Shown: piece after piece, positions 26,814-38,900 of the stretch
Layout: each line of letters begins with the position of its first letter
Numbering within the stretch: the stretch's first letter is position 1
Assembly (NCBI GenBank): GCA_902785295.1
Contig: CACZYK010000001.1
Coordinates: 1 to 64,000 of the forward strand
Direction of reading: 5' to 3'
Length of the DNA: 64,000 bases
Source of the DNA: an uncultured Clostridium sp.
GTDB taxonomy: Bacteria; Bacillota; Clostridia; Clostridiales; Clostridiaceae
The notes under the pieces: generated by a model
What the model was told of the DNA's origin: nothing
Seen by the model: only the letters and a program-made list of their open reading frames with translations
Database searches by the model: none
Program-made: the position numbers and the translations under genes

Positions 26814-27622
26814 CTTCTTTTTACTCCTCTATATATTATATGTGTAAACTTTTCTGTAAACTCATGTGTTTCATCCTTAAATAAATTCCAAGTTTCTTTA
26901 CTATCCAAATTTTTCTTAATAGTAATTTCATTTTTATCATGCATTTGTCTAAGGGCAATTGACATAGCTAGATTAAAAGTTTTACTATCTCTTGTTTCTT
27001 TTAATGCAACCGAAGCAAAACTATATATTTCATCTAAAAATTCTTTAACAGAATATTCTTTATTTTTTTCTAAATTTGACAATTCACAGAAATCTTGTAA
27101 TGCTACATGCATATTAGGCAAATAATACATAGCATTACCTTCTTGAATATATCCAAAACCCAAAAATGAAATCCAAAAGCGCATACCCAAAATCATTTGT
27201 TCATTTACTAATAAAATTTTAGACTTATCTTGTATTTCTCGCCTTATATTTACATCAGTCAAAGTTTTATACTTCAACCACTCATCATTTGATTCTAAAT
27301 AACAATTAGCAATTTTATAAAAGTATGTATCTGTATTATTAAATACAATTGAATTACAATATTTGCGGAAGGAATTCATATCTTTTAATATCTTTTTATC
27401 TCCAATAAATTTCAAAATATCATTTTCTTTAGATATAAGTTGTAATTCTTTAACACAAACATCTCTTATGCTCGAATAATATGTAGAACTAGATGGATTA
27501 ATCTCTGTTGGTTCCATTCTCTCTTTTGCTAACTTATCATTTAAATCCTCTTTTGATACCATTTGACAAAGTTCAAATACCCTCTCTGGTATAGGTTCAG
27601 TCTTTATATTATTATCAAACAT
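26810..27622 (-). CDS. 270-residue protein, DpdG-like by position
   Basis: The function is unknown. The protein begins KTEPIPERVFELCQMVSKEDLNDKLAKERMEP, which looks like a small winged-helix or helical N-terminal domain. Its helical body contains LRQMHDKNEITIKKNLDSKETWNLF near the C-terminus, a possible second winged helix. It lies between the RecQ-like helicase (27 bp away) and the large ATPase (4-bp overlap). DpdG proteins have similar size and position, but I rely on context and length only. It might recognise modified or unmodified DNA for the complex; that is inference. Confidence 0.55.
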   Translation of the reverse strand: MFDNNIKTEPIPERVFELCQMVSKEDLNDKLAKERMEPTEINPSSSTYYSSIRDVCVKELQLISKENDILKFIGDKKILKDMNSFRKYCNSIVFNNTDTYFYKIANCYLESNDEWLKYKTLTDVNIRREIQDKSKILLVNEQMILGMRFWISFLGFGYIQEGNAMYYLPNMHVALQDFCELSNLEKNKEYSVKEFLDEIYSFASVALKETRDSKTFNLAMSIALRQMHDKNEITIKKNLDSKETWNLFKDETHEFTEKFTHIIYRGVKRR

Positions 27623-27649
27623 ATCTTCACTTCACTCCTCATTATTATC

Positions 27650-30082
27650 CTATTCTTGTTTGCAAGGTCCATTTATTATCTCTGATAAATTTTTCTTTTT
27701 GAAAGACAAATAATAATCTTCCTTAGAAAATAAAAGAAATCTCATATCATGTTTTTTTATAATACTATCTATTATATTAAGTATATTCTTTTGCATCATA
27801 TTATCATCAGGAATATAAACAATAATACTACCAGATATAAAATATTTATTATTTGTGATTAGCTCCAAAAATTCAAAATAATTGCAATACATCAATTTAT
27901 AGCTACTACTTATCTGTTTAGATTCAATTGCTCTTATCATTTCATTATCTGCAACTAGAACATCTGCTCCTTTTTCAAGTATGCCCAAAATAGAATCAAT
28001 ACAACTAGAACTAATTGTTAACATACACTTTGCACCATATGAATAAGCATCAATCTCATCATTAATTTTTGAAAATGGTTTATTAATATCAGATTTTAAA
28101 GTTTTATTATCCTCAAAATTTATAATATCAGTATGTCTATTACATCCTGCACAATACTCATAGGTTTTTCTATATACTTTTGTAAAAACATCAGACCAAC
28201 AAATTTTACCAACATTATTTAGATTTTTCTTCATTAGTAAAAACTCATATTCTTTTTTCTTCCATTCTTTATCTCTGATAGAATCAATCATGGCTTTTGT
28301 TTTATCATTATTTGATAATAACTGCCTTTCCAAGATTGTAATAAAAAATATATACTTATTACTTACATATTGAATATCATCAATTGTAATTAATCCATTT
28401 CTGCGTAAAAACAGAATAACATATACATTCCAAACTATATCTTGGTTATTAATATAATCAACAAATTCTTCATTTGCATTGTAATCTGGCTTTACATATG
28501 TATCAATCAAATACTTAGAATTATAAAGTGGTTTTGTAGCACTACTATGTAACATACTAAACCATCTTCCAATTAATTTATCTGTAGTAACAACTTTACT
28601 TACAAATGAAAAAGCTGAATCAACATCTTCTTCTGTATAAATCATTGTACTAAGACTAGGCAAACCATCTCTTCCACCTCTTCCTGCTTCTTGATAATAC
28701 TTGTTTAGATTTTCAGGCACATATATATGCAAAACCGTTCTTACATTTTTTTTATCAACCCCAACTCCAAAAGCACAAGTTGCTATCATTAAATCAAACT
28801 GTCCCTCTTTCCATAAGCTTATTATTTCTTGTCTTTGGTCATTTTTTGTTTCACCAGTAAAAGTATATATATTGTTGTATCCATTTTCACAAAGTTTCTC
28901 TTTTAAATTCTCTGCTTCATTAGGTGATTTAACATATACAATCATTGGTCTAGGTAATAAATCAATTGCCTTTAAAACTCTATTCATTTTTTCGCCATAA
29001 TTATCACATTTAATAATATCAAATCTTGTTTCATGTCTTAATTTTTCACATCGAATTTCTATCCATCGTTCTTCTGTGGAATAAAACATCTTCAATTGTC
29101 GAATAACTTCATCACTATATGTAGCTGAAAGCAAAAAAGTTCTTAACTCATCATTTTTCAACATAAAATTTTTTCGCATGGCATCTAAACACTGAAAATC
29201 AATTCTAAAAGAAGACCCCCAATCAATGATTATATGTGCCTCATCTATAATAATATTTTTTAAATACTTTTCATCATTAGATTTTTCTATTTTTTCCCTC
29301 AAAAATTGATTTTTTATCAAACTCTCTGGAGAAACAAATAACAATCGTGCCTTCTTTTGCTCAAGGCTACAAAAAAATTTATCCAAATTACACCCACTAT
29401 GATAATAAAATATTTCTTCATCAGTATTTGAATTTATAATATCTTTTGAATTACTAAATTGGTCTAGCATCAACGAAATAGTAGGTACTATTACTAATGT
29501 CAAACCCTCTTTTTGATATGCAACTGTTTGAGTAATTAAACTTTTTCCACCACCAGTTGTCATAGATACTAAGCATGAATAACCAACTGGTGTACGTAAT
29601 GCACCCATTACAGCTAACTTCTGCTCATTGCTTTTAAAATATTTAAAACTAGTAAGTTTCTGTATATATGAATTGGTTATTAAATTATGTATCTTGTCTT
29701 CATCTTCCTCTTTAATATTTTGCATATAAAGTTGATTAACAAGATATCTATTGGAAAATTCAGGCAAAACTAATTTTGCCCTTACTTTTCCTGTATTCAT
29801 ATCAATATATAATCCAAAATCATGAAATCTTTCAGATGGATAATATTTAGGCATTACTAATTCTTTCTTTACCAGTAAAAGATAATTTCTTAGAGCACAT
29901 TCAAAATCAACTTTAGATGCTTCATTGTTTAATTGTTTATTCCAAATTTTTATTAATGTTATTGCTGTATTAAATATATATTTCTCTTTTGTTGTCCTAA
30001 ATGTAAATCTTTCATTCAAAATAGAATTATCTCCATTTTTAATAGCACATTCAACTAATCTATGAATTTCATTATAAACCAT
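27650..30082 (-). CDS. RecQ-like DEAD/DEAH helicase, DpdF-like
   Basis: This 810-residue superfamily 2 helicase has Walker A TTGGGKS (residues 175-181), DEAH box IIIDEAHIIIDWGSSFR (about 277-293) and motif III LLSATY. Its motif VI is YYQEAGRGGRDGLPS near 463, the RecQ family form. A Cys pair CAGC near 618 and further cysteines suggest a metal site. RecQ-type enzymes unwind 3'-5'. It overlaps the upstream SNF2 gene by 11 bp, so translation is coupled. Size and neighbours match DpdF of deazaguanine DNA systems. A DNA-restriction role is inferred from the operon. Confidence 0.8.
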   Translation of the reverse strand: MVYNEIHRLVECAIKNGDNSILNERFTFRTTKEKYIFNTAITLIKIWNKQLNNEASKVDFECALRNYLLLVKKELVMPKYYPSERFHDFGLYIDMNTGKVRAKLVLPEFSNRYLVNQLYMQNIKEEDEDKIHNLITNSYIQKLTSFKYFKSNEQKLAVMGALRTPVGYSCLVSMTTGGGKSLITQTVAYQKEGLTLVIVPTISLMLDQFSNSKDIINSNTDEEIFYYHSGCNLDKFFCSLEQKKARLLFVSPESLIKNQFLREKIEKSNDEKYLKNIIIDEAHIIIDWGSSFRIDFQCLDAMRKNFMLKNDELRTFLLSATYSDEVIRQLKMFYSTEERWIEIRCEKLRHETRFDIIKCDNYGEKMNRVLKAIDLLPRPMIVYVKSPNEAENLKEKLCENGYNNIYTFTGETKNDQRQEIISLWKEGQFDLMIATCAFGVGVDKKNVRTVLHIYVPENLNKYYQEAGRGGRDGLPSLSTMIYTEEDVDSAFSFVSKVVTTDKLIGRWFSMLHSSATKPLYNSKYLIDTYVKPDYNANEEFVDYINNQDIVWNVYVILFLRRNGLITIDDIQYVSNKYIFFITILERQLLSNNDKTKAMIDSIRDKEWKKKEYEFLLMKKNLNNVGKICWSDVFTKVYRKTYEYCAGCNRHTDIINFEDNKTLKSDINKPFSKINDEIDAYSYGAKCMLTISSSCIDSILGILEKGADVLVADNEMIRAIESKQISSSYKLMYCNYFEFLELITNNKYFISGSIIVYIPDDNMMQKNILNIIDSIIKKHDMRFLLFSKEDYYLSFKKKNLSEIINGPCKQE

Positions 30083-33000
30083 CTATCATCCTCACATAAC
30101 AAACTGAATCTAATATCATTCTTGGAGTAGAAAAACATTGTAAGAGCAAATCGTTAACATCTTCATTTACTACCTTTTCTCCGGTTAAATAAAATTTACC
30201 TATTGCTTTTTGTGCTCCACTATTTTTTAATAACTCCACCTTCAATAAACTTAATTGTTTTTTTAATTTTTTATTAATCTTTACTTTTACTTTTTCTAAC
30301 GCTCTCTGGTATCCATACTCAACTTCTTGTATCCACTTTTCTTGTGGATACATATTTATAAACGAATTTATATTTGGATGCAAACCAGATCTCGAACCTA
30401 AATGTTTAAACTTTTTTCTGTCAACATTCTCTGAGGTCATTAAATAATTAAATGTATTTATTACCTCTTCTTCAGAAACATTATCATTATTAGAAATAGA
30501 AATTGCACATTGAAGTTGCTCAATTTGCATAAATCCACGATATTTGTCTATAGTATGTAATGATAATCCTTTTTCTAACAATAATGTTTCATTTGGATAT
30601 AAAGCCCATGTAAACACAAAGCCTGTCCAGTCTATGTTGGCCTTACAAGCGAAAGCTGCACAAGTTCCCTTATATGAACCTAATGCATTGTTAACAATAC
30701 TATCAAAAATTGCATCTCCTGGTGCAAAAAAATGAATATAATCATTATCAATACCTATCTTCCTATCAAATGTTCCCTCAACATAATTTAAATCATATTT
30801 TGATATTTTTTCATCATTCATACAACGCATCTTATTTTGTAATTGATTTATTTTATTATTAATCACTAAATTTATATCTGGTGGTACAAATAATGAATTG
30901 TATGCCGATTTTAATGAAAAAGAGTTTTCATCAAACCTTATAATTGATTTTTCTTCACTTTTTCCATGAAAGCCAGATAATGCTGACCATCGCATCATAG
31001 AATCTGCAAATAATTGTTTTTCATTTGAAACATACATTTCTCTTGTATTATCCATAATCTTATTTATTGCTTGATATTTATATTCTGCAACATCAAAATA
31101 TCTTTCGCGAGTAATTATCTGTTTCAACTCACCTATTTCTTTTTTCACTTCATTTATTATACCAATTAGTCCATACTTAAAGTCATTACAAACTGCTTTA
31201 ATTATTTTTTCGTCCATATCATTCATGATAATTTCAAGCCCACTTTGAGATTTCGTAAATATTCCTATACCTTCATTCCAGAATTTGAACAAATCTTCTT
31301 CAATAGATAATTTTGCATAACAAACTACTGAAATAACTGGTTTATTTTTTTCTCTACCAATACGATCTAATCTACCTATCCTCTGTTCAATTTCATTGGC
31401 ATTCCACGGAATATCAATATGAACAACAACATCAGCATTTTGAAAATTTCTTCCTTCACCTCCTGATTCATCAGATAATAATATCCAATAATTGCTGTCT
31501 GTTTCAAATCTATATGCCCCTAATTCTCTTTCATCAGATTCCATATATTTTGAGAAAAATGCACAGTGTTCTTTTCCAAAATATCTTTCAAATACATCTT
31601 TATATAACAAAAATGATTCATCAAAATTAGTAAAAACTAATACTTTTTTTCCATATAATTCTTGATCAATATAATCAATAATATTATTCATTCTTGATTC
31701 ATAACCTTCAGGATCTTCCATAAAAGTATGCATTTTTAGAATATTTTCCTTTTCTTCATTTTTCCAATTAGTAGAAAGTTCAAATAATTCTTCAGGCGCA
31801 TCATCTATAAATCCATTATTTAATATTGTATCAAATGCTACTGCAGAACTAAAAAATGCTGAAACTAATCTTTTATATTTTATCAAATATGTACTATAGT
31901 CGAGATTTTTATTTTCTATCCAACTAGCCAATTCTCTATAGACATTGTACTCTGTATTATTAAAATTAGTCTGCATATCATATGAAATTTCTTTTATTTC
32001 TCGAATATTATAGTCTTCTTCTTTTTCACAACCACGTCTATTTCTGATAATGGATTTTTCAAATTGATAGTTCTCACACACATAGGCTAAAGCACCTTGT
32101 ATTTTCTCAATACCAAAATCTTCAGATTCATAATTTATATTTTCGTATAAATCTTTAAAAATATTATCATTAATAAGTTTTTGAATTTTTTCTAAACTAT
32201 CAATTATATCTTCAAAAGCATCCTTTGTATCTTCACTATGTTCATTTTCACTTTCATCAATTTCTTCTAAATATGAATCAAAATTTTCTAGTGCATCATG
32301 TACCCTTCTAACAATATCTCCTTGTAAATTCATCAAAAATTCAAATTTTTCATCTGATATTCTAGTGTATTTCATGGGTTGAATAAGTTGTAACAGTTTT
32401 TTATATTCATCTTTTCTTCTTTGAATAGGTGTTGCACTAAGCATAAGAATATTATCAGTTTTTTTACTTAATTCCAATAATAATTTATATTTTTCATTAT
32501 CTTGTAAATATTTATGTACTTCATCAGCAATCAAAAAATCGTAATGTCCTTCAAGAAAATATTCATTAAATTTATTCATACTAATCAAGCATATCTTATT
32601 TCCATTAACATCTAATCCTTCAAAAATTTTAAATTTATATGCAAGTTCTATTCTCCATTGTTCCACTAAGGAATCTGGCACAATTATTATTATATTTGAA
32701 TTATGATTATCCTTTAAATAAACTTTTAAGACTGCTGAAGCTTCTATCGTTTTCCCCATTCCAACTTCATCGGCAATCATATTTCTACATATGCCATCTT
32801 GAAGACATCTAATTATTGTTCTTAACTGATGTGTTTTTAAATATATTTTACATCCTGCAACTTCACTAAATCCATAAAGTGAGTTATTAATAATATGCAT
32901 TGTTCTACTTACAATGCTTCTACCAAAAAACCACATAGGATTCTGAAATTCATAATTTTTTAATTGTTCTAATGGGCATACACATCCATCATTATATGAA

Positions 33001-33347
33001 CACTCTAACATTGATTCAGATACATATTCAATTAAATCTTCATCGGATTGTATGTAATAGTAATACATTCCATTTTCTTTATTTAATTTAAGTGCTTTTA
33101 CAATATATCTTGTTTTTTTATATTTAACAATAGCACCAATACGAATCTTAATATGCGATATTTTATTAACATTATACTTTTTATTTTTCGGCTTTGGATA
33201 AAACTTTCCTACTCCATTAACATCAAAAAATATAATATCAACTAACTCTGAAAATTCATCTATTTCTTTTATTTTTCCAATTGCATAATCACGTGAAAAT
33301 TTTTCATCATCTATTGCACATCGCACAAACATACCATTTTTTATCAA
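30072..33347 (-). CDS. SNF2-type helicase, DpdE-like
   Basis: This 1091-residue SNF2-family ATPase starts with strand-rich modules (about residues 1-115, with IGAIVKYKKTRYIVK). Walker A is ADEVGMGKTI (192-201), motif II reads ADEVHKYLQD (DEVH instead of DEAH), motif III is LSATPIQRR, and the C-terminal half has QRIGRLDRIGR near 655. The protein has an acidic linker near 370-390. It is followed by the RecQ-like gene (11-bp overlap) and preceded by the AddB-like gene (2-bp gap). It is of the same broad class as the SNF2 protein at 9778-12918, but the two differ in their flanking domains. DpdE of the deazaguanine systems is the best parallel I know. Confidence 0.8.
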   Translation of the reverse strand: MIKNGMFVRCAIDDEKFSRDYAIGKIKEIDEFSELVDIIFFDVNGVGKFYPKPKNKKYNVNKISHIKIRIGAIVKYKKTRYIVKALKLNKENGMYYYYIQSDEDLIEYVSESMLECSYNDGCVCPLEQLKNYEFQNPMWFFGRSIVSRTMHIINNSLYGFSEVAGCKIYLKTHQLRTIIRCLQDGICRNMIADEVGMGKTIEASAVLKVYLKDNHNSNIIIIVPDSLVEQWRIELAYKFKIFEGLDVNGNKICLISMNKFNEYFLEGHYDFLIADEVHKYLQDNEKYKLLLELSKKTDNILMLSATPIQRRKDEYKKLLQLIQPMKYTRISDEKFEFLMNLQGDIVRRVHDALENFDSYLEEIDESENEHSEDTKDAFEDIIDSLEKIQKLINDNIFKDLYENINYESEDFGIEKIQGALAYVCENYQFEKSIIRNRRGCEKEEDYNIREIKEISYDMQTNFNNTEYNVYRELASWIENKNLDYSTYLIKYKRLVSAFFSSAVAFDTILNNGFIDDAPEELFELSTNWKNEEKENILKMHTFMEDPEGYESRMNNIIDYIDQELYGKKVLVFTNFDESFLLYKDVFERYFGKEHCAFFSKYMESDERELGAYRFETDSNYWILLSDESGGEGRNFQNADVVVHIDIPWNANEIEQRIGRLDRIGREKNKPVISVVCYAKLSIEEDLFKFWNEGIGIFTKSQSGLEIIMNDMDEKIIKAVCNDFKYGLIGIINEVKKEIGELKQIITRERYFDVAEYKYQAINKIMDNTREMYVSNEKQLFADSMMRWSALSGFHGKSEEKSIIRFDENSFSLKSAYNSLFVPPDINLVINNKINQLQNKMRCMNDEKISKYDLNYVEGTFDRKIGIDNDYIHFFAPGDAIFDSIVNNALGSYKGTCAAFACKANIDWTGFVFTWALYPNETLLLEKGLSLHTIDKYRGFMQIEQLQCAISISNNDNVSEEEVINTFNYLMTSENVDRKKFKHLGSRSGLHPNINSFINMYPQEKWIQEVEYGYQRALEKVKVKINKKLKKQLSLLKVELLKNSGAQKAIGKFYLTGEKVVNEDVNDLLLQCFSTPRMILDSVCYVRMIDGL

Positions 33348-33349
33348 AA

Positions 33350-35986
33350 TTAATCATCCCCTATGTTAGCACCATACTCAAGACAAATATCCTTACTTGC
33401 ACAATACATACAATGCTTTCCATGAATACAGTAAAACTTTTTATCAATAATTGCTTTTTTTAATTCTTCATCACTAACTTCTTCCATAATGTTTTTTAAA
33501 GGAGTATTTAAAAAACATTCCCTTAATCTCATTTCTTCTTTCATATCAACTGATATACTTGGAAAGAGATTTTTATTTTTACTATATTTTTTCATACGTT
33601 GAATAAAACTACATATATCTTTATAAACTGATGAAATAATCTGTGTTTTTTCCAATTCATCAGAAATACGAAATTGTGTTTCAATAATTTCATACTGCTC
33701 TTGTATTACCTTTTTTATTATTTCATCACTATATGATTTGCCATCAAGTTCTTTTTTGCTCCTATTAGTAGTAAGGATTTTTAAATATGTATGAATTAAA
33801 AATCTGTCTCTAAATACTGTTTTTCCTTGCCCTATTCCCTCTAGTGCAAATCTATATGGGCATAACTTCAATTTTTTCCTATCTTCTTCTGAAATATACT
33901 TAATCACTTCATCTATCTCTTTCTCATTAGATTCAACAACTAAATTTTCCAAGTAATTATTTGTATTAAATGAAGAGTATTTTCTAACTTTTGCTCCAAG
34001 TAGAGTAAACATATAGAACAAATCATTATCCTTATTATCTTCTCTTCTAACATAACTCAATTTACATCTTACTCTATTAAACTCTAGTCCATAAAGTAGT
34101 GCATATCTTTTAAAATTTCGATACTCCATTTTTGATTTTAAAAAAACTTGATACTTCCATTCCAATGCTTGATAACTATATTCAAAAAACTTAATATCTA
34201 AAGGCCATGGAAGCCTTTCATCTTTACTAGAGCAAATATCTTTATCGCTCAAGCAACAAAAATGATAGCAAACCTTTTTTGGATCCTGTTTTGCACTTCT
34301 AAGAATATCCCCATCAATCTGGTCAAAATTTTTCACAATCCAATGAGCACCTCTTACAGTATTTTCATCTTGACTTAAGTAATAACTCATTGTCTGCTTT
34401 AGAGCATTAAATGTTCCTGTTTCAGGAATATCCGATTCTTCTAATCTCTCAAGTAATCTACGAATCACACTATGCATTTCATCATCTAAATCATTCAAAT
34501 CACTAACTTTTGAAATAATAAATTTTCTAATTCTTTTATAGAACCTTCTGAAATTATCTGTACCATTATCAAAATCATCGAAGAAAGATTTAACAATTTT
34601 TTCAAGTTCATTTAGAGCATTCTTCAATTCCAAAAGTAACTCTTTATCTACCATAAAATATCCAACTTTCTCTTTATCATTATGCTTTTTATTTGAATTT
34701 TTTATTAATTGATTTAATTTCGCAATAATTCCCAATATTGTATTTTCTTTTTTTACATATGGCTCAATCATATTGAATGTACTAACCAGCTGACCAGGAA
34801 TATTTTCAGAAATTATGCCAGAATTTAAGCATTCTTTTATATCTGAAAAATTGTCAACTTTCACACACCTTTTCTCAGAATCCCACATATTTGTAGTGGA
34901 TATAAAAAAATGACCAATTGGATAATCCAAGAAATGTCTTTCTTCAAATTGTTCTGGAAAATATGCCCTCAATATATCATTAACTTTTCCTGATGCTGAG
35001 TATAATTGTTCTTCCATAAAAAAAAGTGGTGTTTTTACATTATCATTTTTTTCACTAGCACTCTTAGCTTTATCAAATAACATTGCTACATAATTTGCAA
35101 ATTCAGTTGTATTATTGAATTCGATAATTTCTAAATCATTCAATACTTTATTCTTTTCTATGAACTCACCATTTGATAAATGACCTATATAATCAGCTAG
35201 TACATTAGACTTATATGAGTTTATGAGTAATGGCATTGGTACAAATTGATTTATGCTATAATTATTAATTGGCACATCAAATATTGAATAAATATTCATC
35301 CATGTCTCATAAACAACTGAATACTGATTCTGATAATTAAACAAAAGAACTATATCTTTAAATTTACTAATATCTTCAATGGCACACAATATCGCAGGCG
35401 TGAATTGATGTATTCCATGAATTACAATCTGATTTCTGTTTATTGCATTTAAATCAACATCTTTTTTATGAAACATCAATGCATTATCAATAGATTGTTC
35501 CACTACTTCCTTAGAATTTACTCTTTCAAAAGAAAATGTAGAGTTTACATTTGAATCAATAATTTTGTACAAATCCACAAGATATTGTTGAGAAATATTT
35601 AATTCTTTTTTACTCATCAACTTAGAGTTTATACCTAATTCTTTAAACATTCTAATACATGCAACAATAGATTTTGTGTTAAACAATAAAGAACGTTTTA
35701 CATTTTCCAAAATATTAGTTTCAAAATTTAATTCGTTTATTGCGTTATCCACTTCCATAATTTGTCGTACATTTGTATTTATATCTTCCCAGTTTTTATA
35801 CATGCAATTTACAAGTGTCTTTACTGTTGCTGTTGCTTGTCTTTTTTTCAATAAAGGATATATTTGATTCATACCATTTACCATAGTCTGAGAAACACAG
35901 AAATGAGCACTATCTTTTATTTCATTCCAAAAAGGCTCACAATCTATTTCATATGGATTTGAATATGTATATATTTTAATTCCCAT
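33350..35986 (-). CDS. AddB/RexB-like Fe-S protein without visible nuclease core
   Basis: This protein of about 878 residues resembles the inactive-helicase subunit AddB. Segments such as IVIHGIHQFTPAILCAIED (about 205-225) echo the AddB helicase-like core, but no Walker A is visible. Near residue 708 is LCPYRFALEG. At the C-terminus C853, C859, C862 and C868 (FYCIHGKHCMYCASKDIC) give the C-x2-C-x5-C pattern of the AddB/Cas4 4Fe-4S nuclease fold. I do not see the catalytic GxxD...ExK motif between them. I chose the ATG at 35986, with GGAGG eight bases upstream. The NERD-UvrD gene ends 2 bp before it, so the two likely form an AddAB-like pair. Confidence 0.7.
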   Translation of the reverse strand: MGIKIYTYSNPYEIDCEPFWNEIKDSAHFCVSQTMVNGMNQIYPLLKKRQATATVKTLVNCMYKNWEDINTNVRQIMEVDNAINELNFETNILENVKRSLLFNTKSIVACIRMFKELGINSKLMSKKELNISQQYLVDLYKIIDSNVNSTFSFERVNSKEVVEQSIDNALMFHKKDVDLNAINRNQIVIHGIHQFTPAILCAIEDISKFKDIVLLFNYQNQYSVVYETWMNIYSIFDVPINNYSINQFVPMPLLINSYKSNVLADYIGHLSNGEFIEKNKVLNDLEIIEFNNTTEFANYVAMLFDKAKSASEKNDNVKTPLFFMEEQLYSASGKVNDILRAYFPEQFEERHFLDYPIGHFFISTTNMWDSEKRCVKVDNFSDIKECLNSGIISENIPGQLVSTFNMIEPYVKKENTILGIIAKLNQLIKNSNKKHNDKEKVGYFMVDKELLLELKNALNELEKIVKSFFDDFDNGTDNFRRFYKRIRKFIISKVSDLNDLDDEMHSVIRRLLERLEESDIPETGTFNALKQTMSYYLSQDENTVRGAHWIVKNFDQIDGDILRSAKQDPKKVCYHFCCLSDKDICSSKDERLPWPLDIKFFEYSYQALEWKYQVFLKSKMEYRNFKRYALLYGLEFNRVRCKLSYVRREDNKDNDLFYMFTLLGAKVRKYSSFNTNNYLENLVVESNEKEIDEVIKYISEEDRKKLKLCPYRFALEGIGQGKTVFRDRFLIHTYLKILTTNRSKKELDGKSYSDEIIKKVIQEQYEIIETQFRISDELEKTQIISSVYKDICSFIQRMKKYSKNKNLFPSISVDMKEEMRLRECFLNTPLKNIMEEVSDEELKKAIIDKKFYCIHGKHCMYCASKDICLEYGANIGDD

Positions 35987-35987
35987 A

Positions 35988-38900
35988 CTATATTTCCTCC
36001 AATAATTTTCCCCACGTATTTCCATTAGAATCTGTTTTATTAAACCAGTAAAACTTATTTATTGTCCTAGTTAATGCCACATATAATATACGTGCTTCTT
36101 CCATCTCAATCTCACCTAATTCATCATCCTCATAGAAATATTCATTTGCCATAAATTCTCCATCAACACTAACACAATATCCAACTTTTCCATCAACATA
36201 TGTCACATCCAAACCATTTCTATGCATCATATCAATCTTGTCAGTAGTTATAGGCATAATAACCATATCATACTCCAAACCCTTTGACTTATGAACAGTG
36301 GTACATACTATGCGTACATAATCACCACCATCTGTTACAGATCTTGAATTTCTTTCTGAGCCCATATTAATCAAGATATTTAATGACTCATTAATTGAAT
36401 CCAATGTCAAATAACTATATTTGCTTTCTTTTGATAAATCTTCAAATACTAAATCATAATTTGTTCGATAATGTATTTGCTTTGCTTCATCCATAGAATA
36501 TGTTTTCCATGGCTTAGTTGCATCATAAATTTTTCGCAACACCATCAATACTGGTTTACTTTGTATTTCATAAACCAATTCACTCCAATTTACTCCTAGT
36601 GTTTTTTGATAAAATTTATCTAAACATCCAATAAGATAATTCATCTTTTCCTGCTCTGTCATTTTTACCAACTTTTCCACAGGAAACTTTATATTTACAT
36701 TATTTGATAAAAGTAAATTAAATAAATATACTGGATTTCTTGAATTTGATAAGGCAGATGTTAACTTACATAAATCTATACTTGATTGAAGTCTATATAA
36801 ATCTCCATTTGAATCACTCTCAATTATAATATCATTCTGTTCTTTAGCTTTTCTAAGAATAGTAGCTATCTGATAATTTGTTCTTACAAGAACTGCAACA
36901 GTTTTTTCAGCCTGCGATAATTTTGAAAAATCACTCCTTGCTTCTATTTCAGTTTTTCTATTCTTTATCACTTCAAATAATTTTTTATATATACCATCAT
37001 CTTTTTCGTCTTCTTTTGTATAAGAAAACACATTTACTAATTCATTTTTATCCAAAAGTAAGTTTTCATTAACTCCAATCAATCTATCTGATGGTTCTTT
37101 ATAAGGAATAAGATTCTTATTTCCCATTGAGTTAAATAACACTGCAAAATCTTCTAACAATCTCTTATCAGTTCTATAATTAATATTTAAAGTATATTCT
37201 TTCCATGTTTCTGCCTGACATCCCATCTTTTTAAATGAGTCCATAGTTGCTCCTCTAAATCTATAAATACTTTGTTTTAAATCTCCAACTATAAAAAAAT
37301 TAAACCCTAATTTCTTTTGCATTTCTAAAAATGCAGATATCTGTGAATCATCAACATCCTGAAATTCATCAATGAATATATATTTGTATTGATACAAATT
37401 AGTGTTAAATGACTCATCACTTACACATTTATTTAAGTAAAGCATATATTCCACAAGACTAACTGAATTATTCTCATATAAATAATCTGAATACGCTCTC
37501 TCAGTCTTTATAATGACCTCTTCAATAATCTCATTCATGTATGGCATTTGACTTGCTGGTGCTCCAAATACATTCTCTGTGGTCTCTTTTATGTCATATC
37601 CTTTATTATATAACATATCTGCAAATTTCAATAATAGTTTTCTAAAGTCATATATGTTTCCCGGTATGTTTCCAAAGAACATAGGCTCTTCATTATTTTT
37701 CTTTTGCAAATACTCATTAAAGTACATATCAAAGATTTTCTGCTTTTGATAATTTCCACTTACTGTTGAAAAATCAACACCTATTCCTAAAGATAATGAT
37801 GTATCTTTCATTACTAAATTTGAAAAACTATGAATGGTTGATATTCGCATATTTTCTATTTCAGCAATCATTTCAAGATACTTTTTATTTCGTGTAAGAA
37901 TAAAATAATTCATAAATGCTTGCTTTAACCTACTTTTCATATTGGTAGCAGCTTCAGTCGTAAATGTTAACATTGCAATTTCATTTTTCACATCCAATAT
38001 ATTTGACTTACTTGACTTATGACAAATAAAAGAAATTCTTGAAATCATAGAATATGTTTTTCCAGTGCCTGCACCTGCTTTAACAACAATATTTTTATCA
38101 ATAGGAGCATGTTCTACCATATACTGTTGCAAATTAAACTTTGATTTTTTTGCTATAAACTCCACTATTTCTAGTGTTTTTTTATCTAATACTCCATTCT
38201 TAATAATCCTATTTTCACTTACAAAATCACTTAATTCTTCAATAAAGTATGCCTCAAAATTAAAAAATTCAATATATCCATCTTTGCTCTTCAATGTATT
38301 TTTTTGTTGTGAGTTGAGAATAAAATTTCTGCCTTTCAGAAAAATTCCTTCAGCGTTAAACTTTTTTAATATATTTTGAGAAATCTGTTCCACTTCATCT
38401 TTATTACTCAAAAATATGGTCTGCTTTACTCCTTTAAAATAATAATTTACTATTTCATCTATATCTGAAATGGTAATATCATGTACATATATCCTTAATT
38501 CAGAATAAGGCAAAACATCATTATTTTCTTCCTCAATATAATTATTTGCCTCAAAATGCAACCTACACGTTTTATATATATTTCCAACCATTTTGTCATA
38601 AATAGGCTGATTTGTTTTTTGATATACTCTGGCTATTTTCTTCACAAATTTTGTTGGATTTTCAATGTCTTCTTGAAACAAAGTAAATTCTGGTTCTGAA
38701 ACAATATTTAGTCCTCTATTATTATATTCATATTCTGACATAAATGGATAACACACCATATCCATTACAAATGGATTTATACTATATTTATTGTTATATA
38801 TATTAACAAGAGCAAACCTGTAACTTCTTGCTTGTTTCTTGGGTGAACTAACTGGTTCCGAATAAAGTGTTGTTTGAATTGTATCAGGATTATTTACTTT

